64,000 nt of DNA from Xenoacremonium recifei (lineage: Eukaryota > Ascomycota > Sordariomycetes > Hypocreales > Nectriaceae), in assembly GCA_012184525.1 (NCBI GenBank), contig WOFQ01000022.1, positions 248,001 to 312,000 on the forward strand, written 5' to 3'. Positions 21,426 through 30,538 of this stretch are shown here, in pieces. The position numbers were made by a program, and so were the translations under genes. The notes below the pieces were generated by a model. That model ran no database searches and was not told where the DNA came from. It saw nothing but the letters and a program-made list of their open reading frames with translations. Position 1 is the stretch's first letter. Every line of letters starts with the position of its first letter.

Positions 21426-22983
21426 TTACTTCTCCTGAATGGAGTTGACATTCTCGGAGCTGGGATGGGTCGAGCCACCGACAGCACGGGTGAGCTCAAC
21501 GTAGTCGTAGGCGAACTCGCCGAGCTCAGCATCATCGAGACCGAGCTCCTCCTCCTCAGCGGAGACGCGCAGCGACAGGCCAGGGATGAGGTTCATGAGG
21601 AAGAGCAGGATGCAGGACAGAACGAAGGACCAGCCGAAAGCGGCGAGGATACCGGAAATCTGGTAGCCCAGCTGGACGTAGTGGTGGTCGACCCAGCCAA
21701 TGGGGTCATAGGAGCCGCCGTCGAGACTGGCAATGGTGGTGCTGAAAAGTTTGTTAGTGGTGGTGATTGCGAGGATAGGGAGAGGAAAGACTCACGTTCC
21801 GAAGAGACCAGTCATGATGTTGCCGGCAGCACCACCGAGGGCGTGGATGGCGAAGATATCAATGGAGTCGTCAATGCCGAGGACGAACTTGAGCTTGGTG
21901 CCAAAGTTGCAGACAATGCCGCCAACAACACCAATGATAACAGCGGCCCAGGGCTTGACGAAACCAGAAGCAGGAGTAATGGCGACCAGACCAGCAATGG
22001 CACCGGAGCAGAAGCCGACAGTGCTCCATTTCTTCTCCAGACGGTAGTCGAGCAGGATCCAGGTGATGCCACCGCAGGAAGCAGCCAAGTTGGTCACGTA
22101 GCAGGCCATGACAGCGCGGATGTTCATGGCGAGGGCAGAGCCACCGTTGAAGCCGAACCAGCCAACCCAGAGGAAGACCGTGCCGAGAACAACGTGGGTG
22201 ACGTTGTGCGGGCGGTAGGGAAGACCACCGTTGTTGGAGTAGCCCTGACGCTTTCCGAGCATCAGCGAGTAAGCCAGGGCGCAAGTGCCGGAGGAGATGT
22301 GGACAGGGCCACCGCCGGCAAAGTCGTAGGAGGGCAGCTTGAACAGCCAGCCGTTGCCGTTCCAGGTCCAGTAGGCGATGGGGTCGTAGACGATGGTGGA
22401 CCAGATGAACATGAAGATGATGGCGGGGAGCATGCGGCCGCGGTCAGCGACAGCGCCAATGGCGAGGGCAGGACTGGGAGATGTCAGGGATTGTCGTCAC
22501 AAACACTTAGAGGGCACTCACGTAATGGCCGCGAACATGCCCTGGTACAGGCAGAACAGGATGTCGGGCAGAGCAGACGAGCCGTTGGGCTCAGCCAGGG
22601 TCTTCATGAGACCAAACTGAGTCAGGTCGCCCAGGAATGCGTTGCCGGTTCGCGAGAAGGTCAGCGAGTAGCCCCAGAAGAACCACTGGAAGCTGATGAC
22701 GGCGACGGACATCATGGACAGCATGATGAGCGAGAGGGCCGACTTGCGGCGGGCGAGACCGCTGTAGAAGAAGCCGACGCCGGGAATCATCAGCAGGACG
22801 AGGACCGAGGAGATGGTGAGGAAGCACAGGTGGCCGGTCTGCAAAGCGCGGGGTCAGTTTCTTGCGATCAGCGTAGCGTGTAAGTCAGATCAGACATACA
22901 TCGTAGAAGATGTTCAGGTCCGACACATCGGTTGAGTAACCGTAGTCGGCCTTGCCGGTGGTGCCATTGTATTCGACCGACAT
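21426..22983 (-). CDS. Ammonium permease, Mep2-like twin-His Amt/Mep/Rh family
   Basis: Four exons read right to left (22900-22983, 22522-22838, 21796-22473, 21426-21741) give 464 residues, normal for fungal Mep proteins. It should import ammonium across the plasma membrane. The extracellular N-terminus (MSVEYNGTTGKADYG) has an N-glycosylation-type Asn. About eleven membrane segments follow, including IPGVGFFYSGLARRKSAL and VFLWVGWFGFNGGSA. The pore twin-histidine pair appears intact at H192 (GGPVHISSG) and H344 (IFAIHALGG). Yeast Mep1 and Mep3 replace the first His with Glu, so a Mep2-like transporter, the type that can also signal nitrogen status, is favoured. The cytoplasmic tail ends NVNSIQEK. 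GATA-factor sites lie upstream. All introns join in phase. Confidence 0.93.
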
Positions 22984-25900
22984 GGTGACAGTCGCTGTCC
23001 AAGCAAAAGCGAAGCTGTTTATAAGAAGGGGGGTGCTTCTTCTCACTCGACCTTGGCCAAGAGATGGGCAAGGGAATGAATGGCTGATGAAGAAAGCAGA
23101 GAAGTGAACTGGGGGAGGGAGAGGGAAAAAGAGGAGAGACAATGCCCCAGAGCCCGGGGCGATCGACGCTCTAAATAGCAGGACGATTGTTCAACGCGGA
23201 ACGAAGACGACGAGATGAAGCGAAGCTCGATGAATCGTTCCAGGACCCATCTCGAACCGGGGGGGTCCCAAGACGGCCGACGAAGAAGAAGCTAGGCCAA
23301 GGGAACGAACGAAAGAATAAGTTAAGTCGAAGGTGATGTGGATAGGGGGGGCGTGTAGAGACTGCTGGTTCCCCCACACGGACACGCCTCTGGGGAGGGG
23401 GCCCGAGATAGGAAGCCCAGGATGTCATCCAGGATTGCTCTTGGCGTTGACTTTTGGCAGGATTTTGTAGGAGGGCTGCTCAGCCAAATGAGACACTGCC
23501 ACGCCGGGTGGGAGGAACGACACGAATGGACACAATGTCTCGACAGCAGTAGCAGAGTCTTAAGAATAGTCAGAAGGAGTTTATGTGAGACAATGGGTTC
23601 CGAGGGAATCGGTGCTTACAGTGCGTGCTGGCTGCACTCCATCTCACAAAAGGGATCTCCATCTCCATCTCCATACGGAGTTGAGCCCACAGGGTGCAAC
23701 GCAGCGCGGAGCACGGAGAGCACAGGCCTGGAAGATTCAGGGAACGTGCAGGCAGGCCAGACAATTCGCAACGATAAGGCCAGCCAGTCCAGTCCAGTCC
23801 CTCCGTCAGCTTCAGCTCCGCCAAGCCTCCGACTCTGAGACACTCGATACCCTACTGTCAAATCGTCGTTGATATCAGGCGTGAGTAACAGATCCAATTT
23901 CAGCTGACAAACAGCCAATTCGGAATCTCCCACAAGCCTCAAACGGGAATAAGTCCAGGCGGATAAACTAGCAGGGGGGGTTTCTTATCGTCCTTTCGGC
24001 TCTTCTGCGTCTTCGATCCGTCGTCGCCTGGGAAGCGCTAACAACGACGGAGCCTGATAAGCTTCCTGGCTCTCAGAGGATGCAAGCCCGTTCTTGGCAA
24101 AACGTTGGTGGTTCTTGGCTTATCGGTTTGTCGTTGCTTTGTGAGTCTGAAGAGGAACTTTGAGGGGACACTGAGTAAAGGACACACCCCCCCCGGATTC
24201 CTTTGTCCTGCCCGCTATTGAGAGGAGACCCGGTTCTTTCGCGAGTTTTCGGGCTCGGTGACACTTTCAGCGGAGAGAGCCAAGACGGACAGCGTGGAGT
24301 CCTGGGTGAGTGAGTGAGTGTCTGCATCCAGCGCAAGGCTGACCAGACGACGACCCAAGCGTTTTGTAAGTCCACCATAGGTTGTATGTATCTTCTCATG
24401 TAAACTTGGAGATCTGTTCTGGCTGGATCTGCAACTTGATAGCAGCAGCAGCAAGCAGAAACTTCTGCGAGACATCATCTGCACCTGGCCGCCACACCAC
24501 ACCACCTTTCAACCTTACTGCGGATTAGCTCACACGCCTCGGCGCAGGGGCCGAAGAGGGGAGGCCGATCCCGAAGCCTGAGGCCGGCCTTCTGGAATTC
24601 CCGCCTGCGCTTTCGCTCACGACTCGCCAGATCCGAGATAGAGTTGGTGCTGGCCCTGGCATGGCTGCAACCCTCCTCGCCGCAGAGTTTTTCTTCTCTC
24701 TTTTCTCCCAGGCACGGCACGAAAGCGTTGGGAAGTGGCTGATGAGGCTGGGCTGGTGATGGTTCGAGTCTCATTCTTCAGCCTTCCCTTCCTCCCGGGT
24801 GGATTGTGGACCGTTGGTTGCGCCTATGCAGAGATCCCCAGGGCCAAGAAATGCCCAGACTTGCGGACTGGCGACTGACGACGTCCGAGGATCCCGTTGA
24901 AGCTTCTGCCAAGAGCGCCGAACTCCCAACATCGCGAGCGCGTGCGTCTTATTACTTACGTGAAAGCTTTTACGGCGCTGCTCCCTTATCAACCACCACA
25001 CCATCTTGTCCTTTTCCCCAGACCGCAGCCTCTCAGGGCCGCGCATTCTGCTGCTCGTCTTATCTCGAACGGACCAGGGTTCGTCCATTCGCCCGGGCCC
25101 TGATTGGCAGAGATGTCCTTATCTCTTGGCGGCGCTGGCTTGGACCGGGCTGGCCTGCTAGCGGGAGGACTAGGGGGCATATCCCGACGGGGGTGTGGAC
25201 GACAGACACGTGCGGACGGAGAGGCCGTTTGAAAGAGTACTCTGTATACTCCGTACGGGAAGACACGAAAAGCTGAGAGTGCAAACTCAAGACTGAGCTG
25301 GGCTGGATGTGTGTGTTCTGGCTTGCGGCGCTGAGTCTCGCGTGCATAGGGGATATCGCTGCATCGGTGTTAGACTGAGTCTTCACCAGCTCCTCAACTC
25401 TCAGTTGTCCCTTCGTGTAAATGTCGTGATATGCCGTCTCCCGTAGCACCAGAATTGTCAGACTCTGTACTCCGTAAGTTAATAGCAAGTAAATAAAACA
25501 AAACACACTATTGCCGTCCGCTGTGACCCTGATGAAAGCCAGCCCGCCCCCCTTCCCTTGAGACTGTCCTCTCGCCTCCTCTCCCCACCGGCCTGGCCCT
25601 GCGACTGGGTTGACGATCGCAAATCGCCCGTCGTGCGCCCGCACAGCCTTGCGCGAGACTGTCTTGCGGGCGTCGCGATGCGAGCTTCCCGCTCCTTGGG
25701 AAGGGGGAGGCTGACGGCCATGCTGTACTTAAACTCGACGTCGTCCCGGGCAAGCTTGAGCTTGAGTTTCTTTCGACTTCATCTCGACTTGAGCAACGAC
25801 TCGAAGTGTTCACCTTGAACTCCGTGTATCGACACTCGATTCCGTAGGCGAACACCAAGACTGCCCCTGCATTTCACTTCGACGACATCGGCCGCCCCGA

Positions 25901-26822
25901 TCTCCCTCGCTCCCTCTTACTGCTCGCCGTCTTCTATCTAAGCGACACTGCTTCTCTCCTCGCTCTCCTCTCCCTCCCGTCCTCGTACGAGACAGACCTA
26001 CCTGCCTACCTACCAGTCGCATCCGCCCCGACATCCTTATCAACGCCCTTCCAGAACGACGCCTCTCCTGCATGAAACCGCCCGCCCTTAGCGCACGCTC
26101 TCATCCTGCGGATCTTTCGGCGCAGTGCCAGATTCGCCATTCCTCGTCCCGTATTGGCCCGCCCAAGATCCCCTGCCCAATTTGCCTGAATGCCCTTCGA
26201 GATAAGACGGCTTCCGCTGGGAAATAAGTTGCGACGGACCCATGCCCGACTGGAGTGTCTTTTTCTTAGCGCAGAGATAAGGAAACTCGCGAGGCCTTCT
26301 TGACGAGTGCCCAATCCGGACTCTTGCAACAGGGATTGGGAGATGCATGAGAAAGAAGAAAATCTGGCAAGATTCGTCAGCTGGATGGCATCTCAGATCA
26401 TGCATGTAACGCTGGGATACGCGAAGCTGAGCTTTCAGCCGTGTCGCGGACCCTGTTCCGCTTGAAGTCCCATCACACCTGAAAACTGCATGTCGACTTC
26501 TGCAGTCTTGCTGCATGGTAATCGTAGAGAGAAAAGTGATGATGATTCTAATTGTCGCTCTATGTGGGTATCTCTTTTGTCTGGCCGTATCTATCATCCC
26601 CTGCGTAGTAGTACATTCCGTCTGTAGTCGTACAGTCCAACTGTCTTTCGCGTATCCAACATTGTTCTTTTGTCGCCGTCTAATTGGTGATGAAGCGCTG
26701 AAGCATGCTGTTGTTATCTTTGTCGTCTGAAGGACCTCGGTGACAACAGCGCGCCAACTGTATCCATGGACGGTTGAAAGTCTCGCCGTCGCATACTGGC
26801 ATCCTTCACCATTCAGTATCGA
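22984..26822. other. Long promoter and intergenic region upstream of ammonium permease
   Basis: About 3.8 kb without a supported gene. The first 1.1 kb carries clustered GATA-factor sites. A CT-rich block at 25860-26070 looks like a transcript leader and is followed by a 51-codon frame (26072-26227) containing CPICL but no rest of a RING finger. The far right is the 3' flank of the peptidyl-tRNA hydrolase gene. Confidence 0.4.
23773..24124. promoter_or_regulatory. Cluster of AreA/NIT2-type GATA sites
   Basis: GATAAG or its complement CTTATC occurs at 23773-23778, 23984-23989, 24056-24061 and 24119-24124, with GATAAA at 23962-23967. They lie about 0.8 to 1.1 kb upstream of the ammonium permease ATG. 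In filamentous fungi AreA/NIT2 binds HGATAR and activates ammonium permease genes under nitrogen limitation. Function at these sites is inferred. Confidence 0.5.
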
Positions 26823-27431
26823 TCATGGTGAGGCCGGCTGCTCAAACTGGCTCTCCCACTCCTTTTCCAATTCGACGAGTTTCTGTGCCACTTTCCCTGG
26901 CGCATCCTCCTCCAACACCCTCCTCTGTTCGCCAGATATCTTGTCCAAGACATAGCGGCTCACAGTCGCTGAGTCTCGTTCCTTTGGCCGCCCGATACCG
27001 ACAGCTACTCGCACAAACGGTGACTCGGGATATTTGTTTTGTGATATTGATCCCTTGACGCTCTTCAGACCGTTGTGGCCCTTGTGACTTCGATCCCAGT
27101 CCGTGAGCCGCACAACACCAAGATCCCGCTCCAGTTCATCGTGGACAATAACGAGACTCAATAGTGAAGGATCGTGCACCTTGATCATCTCCTGCCATAC
27201 CCGGGCCACGAACCCTCCAGAGACGTTCATGAGTGTTGGTGACTGGACGAGAGTGTATTTTGAGCCCTGCGATACCATGCATTTTTGCTTGCCGATCGTC
27301 ACCTGCTGGAACTCGGGATTTCGTAGTGTCTTTGCGAGACCATTCAGCGCGAAATGGCCTGCCGAGTGAAGGCTCTCATATTTGGGCAGGGGATTGCCCA
27401 GGCTGATGACAAGGAACCGCGGTTTGAACAT
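26823..27431 (-). CDS. PTH1: Peptidyl-tRNA hydrolase, Pth1 (bacterial) type
   Basis: One exon of 202 residues. Pth1 cleaves the ester bond of peptidyl-tRNA dropped by ribosomes, recycling tRNA; in fungi this form is usually mitochondrial. Family landmarks are present: LGNP with N13, the catalytic-position His at H22 in a variant context (SLHSAGH instead of TRHNxG), N69 in LMNVSGG, D98 in VIVHDELERDLG, and N120 in KGHNGLKS. The start is set at the ATG giving MFKPRFLVISLGNP, which places the core at the expected distance. A frame extending upstream has no better start. No clear targeting presequence is seen, so location is uncertain. It shares a 466-base divergent promoter with the BAR-domain gene. 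Confidence 0.85.
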   Translation of the reverse strand: MFKPRFLVISLGNPLPKYESLHSAGHFALNGLAKTLRNPEFQQVTIGKQKCMVSQGSKYTLVQSPTLMNVSGGFVARVWQEMIKVHDPSLLSLVIVHDELERDLGVVRLTDWDRSHKGHNGLKSVKGSISQNKYPESPFVRVAVGIGRPKERDSATVSRYVLDKISGEQRRVLEEDAPGKVAQKLVELEKEWESQFEQPASP

Positions 27432-27897
27432 ACTTGCGACCCAGGTGTCGTACAAATAAAAGATTATTGACCAAGAAGGCCGTTTGCAGCCTCTTGGATG
27501 TCCCCTGTGGCACTTATATACCACGATGGATACCTTATTGAGTCCAGCTCTTCAAGGTAGATACTTACCGGATGAGTCAAGCTGAAGCTTTGGTAAGTGC
27601 ACGTGATTTGTAAGCCACAGCAAACCGGCAGCCAACCTGCCCTAGCCCTTTTGGGCATTCTGCACAGCCCCATCGCTGACGTCGATCGTGCTATTGGGCT
27701 GCGGCTGTGGCTGAGTCCCGGTTTCGTCGTCAGACCCGTCAGTGTCCAACTTGTTGGATGTCGAACCAACATCTTGCTTCGCATCCTTCGACATTTTCGC
27801 ACAATTCTCCTGTCCACGACGAAACAGCTTCTACTCGGCGACTCGACGATATTTCCCGCAACCAACGATCCCGAACCAACAGTAGCCTTCCATCAAG
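27432..27897. promoter_or_regulatory. Shared divergent promoter, PTH1 and BAR-domain genes
   Basis: The two ATGs face away from each other across 466 bases. A TGACGTC motif, the core of CRE/ATF-type sites, lies near 27676. The right half is CT-rich and fits the leader of the BAR-domain gene. Regulation by a bZIP factor is possible but not shown. Confidence 0.4.
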
Positions 27898-28912
27898 ATG
27901 TCTTGGGCGGGTAAGTCGGCCATCGTCGTCACCCCGCAGTGAGGATTCGGAGGGGCCTAACTTGGGATACAGGGTTCAAGAAGAATGTGAACCGCGCGAC
28001 GACGCAGGTGATGATGAAGACGGGTATGCGCCAGATCTCTGCTGGGATGAAGTATGGCACTGACGGCTTTGGGCAGGGCACGTGGAGAAGACCAACGATC
28101 GTGATTATGAGGTAGAGGAGAGGTAGGAAGCAGCGTTAAGCATCGCATACGATCGATCTCTCTGACATTACGGCAGACGGTTCAAGACCATGGAGGCAGC
28201 TTCGCTGCGACTACAAAAGGAGGCCAAGGGATACCTAGATTCGCTACGAGGTATAATCACCCACCCGCGCACACTTAGCACACAGCAGAAACACTGACGC
28301 ACTTCCTCAGCTATGACGGCCTCACAGATGCGAATTGCCGAGACGATAGACGCGTTCTACGGAGACGCCGGCGCCAAGGACGGAGTGAGCCGGAGCTACA
28401 AGCAAGCAGTCGAAGACCTCGACGCCGAGACGATCAAGGCGCTCGACGGGCCCTACCGCACCACCGTCCTGGACCCCATCTCGCGCTTTTGCGCCTACTT
28501 CCCCGACGTCAACGAGTGCATCAAGAAGCGCTCGCACAAGCTGCTCGACTACGACGCGCTGCGCGCCAAGGTCAAGCGCCTGGTCGAGAAGCCCGACAAG
28601 GACGCCACCAAGCTGCCGCGCACCGAGAAGGAGATGGAGATGGCCAAGGCCGCCTACGAGCAGCTCAACGAGCAGCTGAGCACCGAGCTGCCGCAGTTGA
28701 TCGACCTGCGCGTGCCGTACCTGGATCCCAGCTTTGAGGCACTCGTCAAGATCCAGCTGCGCTTCTGCGCCGAGGCCTACTCGCGCATGGCCCAGGTGCA
28801 GCAGTACCTCGATGCGGACACTAGGGATCAGTACGCCGAGGGGCAGCTGGACGCGAGGGTCGAGCAGGTGTTGCAGGAGATTCGCGAGTTGAGCATCAGC
28901 GGGACGGTCTGA
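27898..28912 (+). CDS. hob3: BAR-domain amphiphysin-like protein, Rvs161/Hob3 type
   Basis: Five exons (27898-27910, 27973-28023, 28077-28122, 28177-28250, 28311-28912) encode 261 residues, matching Rvs161 (265 residues). Rvs161/Hob3 proteins form crescent-shaped BAR dimers that bind and bend membranes in endocytosis, actin organisation and cell fusion, usually with an Rvs167 partner. The start MSWAGFKKNVNRATTQVMMK is the conserved amphipathic N-terminus. The long helical core runs through MTASQMRIAETIDAFYGD and AKVKRLVEKPDKD. No SH3 domain is present, as expected for this subfamily. The first four exons are tiny (13, 51, 46 and 74 nt) and are found only by splice-site reading; every junction keeps phase and restores conserved sequence. 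Confidence 0.95.
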
Positions 28913-29214
28913 GGGGACACTTGTGTGGCATTGCGGGTTGTTAATGCTTGGGAAATCTGGCGCATTCGGGATACTGGAATTCTTTTGTAGACATCTGCGG
29001 GTGTCGGGTGTCGAGCTTTCATGGATACAAATATAGATTACGGGGGCTGTCAGGGTGTCAACTCCTGAGGCCCTCGAAATGGTCTCTGACATTATCGTTA
29101 CAACCACCATCCATCCACCTGTAATATATGCGCCTTCTTTTGGATTCGTGAACTCATGCGCCAAAGAAACCCGCTCCCCACATGCTCTCCCTTGATAAAC
29201 TGCACCGAGAACAC
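28913..29214. other. Convergent 3' region
   Basis: About 300 bases between the ends of the BAR-domain and Dcp1-like genes. No gene is seen. Confidence 0.4.
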
Positions 29215-29889
29215 CTATTGCCCTGCCGTCGCTCCGTTCGCCCTCCCAAATAGATCACTCAGGCTCAACCGCTTCCCCAGTGCTTGCATAGCTGGCCCAG
29301 CTTCAGGTCCCTGGCTCTCAATCTGCCCAGCAGACCGCACCACCTTCCACCGCTCAACAATTGCCGCCCCGTTCATCTCGCGCGTATCAGCCTGATCCTC
29401 ATTGTGAATCCACACACCCAACACCTTATCCTCCTCGCCCCAGCCGCCCTCCACCCTCATAATCACCAGCTCGCCCGCAATCTCAACATGGCTCGCACGC
29501 GCCAAATCGACAATTACATTCTCCAGCCCGCGACGATTCAGCACGAAGACACACGCGCGCGGGCGCCGCCCCGGATCCTCAGGCAGCGGACTCTGTTCAC
29601 ACACGAACAGCGTGCCTTCGACGCCGGACTTATCCCAGCTTTGTGAGGTGGGGTCGAGCGTGTAGACGACGGCGTTGGCGGCGATGCTGAGGATGGCGTG
29701 GATGGAGGGCAGGTAGCGCTGCAGCACGGAGAGGTTGAGCTCGGTGTTGGTGCGGGTGGGAGGCGGAGGCGCGTAGGCGGCGTGGTGGCTGGGATAGGCG
29801 GCGGCGTCGGATTCGTAGTCGGAGATGGCGGGGATTTTGTTGGAGGGCTGGCGGGTGTGCCGTGAGCGGCGGGGGGTTTGACGGCTCAT
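29215..29889 (-). CDS. DCP1: mRNA-decapping subunit, Dcp1-like EVH1 protein
   Basis: One exon of 224 residues. Dcp1 activates the Dcp2 decapping enzyme and commits mRNA to 5'-3' decay in P-bodies. After a basic disordered start (MSRQTPRRSRHTRQPSNK), residues about 47-195 match the Dcp1 EVH1-like fold: NLSVLQRYLPSIHAILSIA (N-terminal helix), VVYTLDP, SGVEGTLFVCE, and CVFVLNRRGLENVIVDL. The tail is short (SLSDLFGRANGATAGQ), as in fungal Dcp1. The ATG giving MSRQTPRR is preferred to the longer open frame, whose upstream part looks like leader. It shares a divergent promoter with the 5-phosphatase gene. Confidence 0.8.
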   Translation of the reverse strand: MSRQTPRRSRHTRQPSNKIPAISDYESDAAAYPSHHAAYAPPPPTRTNTELNLSVLQRYLPSIHAILSIAANAVVYTLDPTSQSWDKSGVEGTLFVCEQSPLPEDPGRRPRACVFVLNRRGLENVIVDLARASHVEIAGELVIMRVEGGWGEEDKVLGVWIHNEDQADTREMNGAAIVERWKVVRSAGQIESQGPEAGPAMQALGKRLSLSDLFGRANGATAGQ

Positions 29890-30538
29890 GGCGAGGCTGT
29901 GATGGGGGAGAGAAAGTGGTTGGGTTGTGGTCGTGACGATGATGGAGGTGCCCTTGAGGGCTGATATGCGCCGGCGTTTGCGAGGATCGAGCCAGGTGCT
30001 TATGGATGTGCTGATACACAGAGAAAGCGTGCAAATGGTTTGAAAATGCCTCTGGGTGGCAAGGCGTGGTCGCAGTCGTAGTCGCGTTGTCGTGAATAGA
30101 GCAGGAGGCAAGGTAGTTGAAGACGAAGAAGAATGGATGGAGGACGACTCACAGGCGATCAATCAGCTTAGGCCGAGCTGCCTTATCGATAAGCCGCCTT
30201 GATGACGTTCCCGCATCCTCGCGGGGCTTCTGCTTCTCTTTACCTTACCCGGTAGTAACCTGCTTCAACATCAAGAGATCATCAGCCCGGATTCGGACGC
30301 TTAGCCTGCCCGCCACGGCCCCTTGTATCGCTACTCGCTTCATTGATTTACCTGCTTGTTCCCTGGCAACATTCTGTATTGCTTCGATTTTCTTGAACCC
30401 TCCGTATCTGTACTGAAACCCATCCCATCCGAGCCCGCGTGCCTCACCATGGTCTAGAGGGCTCTCCGATCCAAATCTCACGATAGCACGAGCTCCAGCC
30501 GTCGCACTGGCTCCTCGCGCGCCTCCCGCGAACCCACC
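29890..30538. promoter_or_regulatory. Shared divergent promoter, Dcp1-like and inositol phosphatase genes
   Basis: The two ATGs are 649 bases apart and face away from each other. The interval holds CTTATCGATAAG at 30182-30193 (a perfect 12-base palindrome made of two overlapping inverted GATA sites) and ACCTTACCC near 30242. The frame just before the phosphatase ATG stays open for 27 codons after a TAG and encodes a Ser/Arg-rich stretch, so an upstream exon is possible. Confidence 0.4.

Noticed and set aside
21411..22883. 490-codon open frame on the plus strand opposite the ammonium permease
   Set aside because: It runs antisense through permease exons and introns, consists mostly of Glu, Gly, Asp and Val, and has no domain. 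Biased codons of the real gene produce such antisense openness.
24758..24775. GGTTCGAGTCT, resembling a tRNA B-box
   Set aside because: The flanking bases do not form a T-stem or acceptor stem, so no tRNA can be folded here.
28322..29164. 280-codon minus-strand frame opposite the BAR-domain gene
   Set aside because: It is antisense to a well-supported conserved exon and has Leu/Val/Gly-rich shadow composition.
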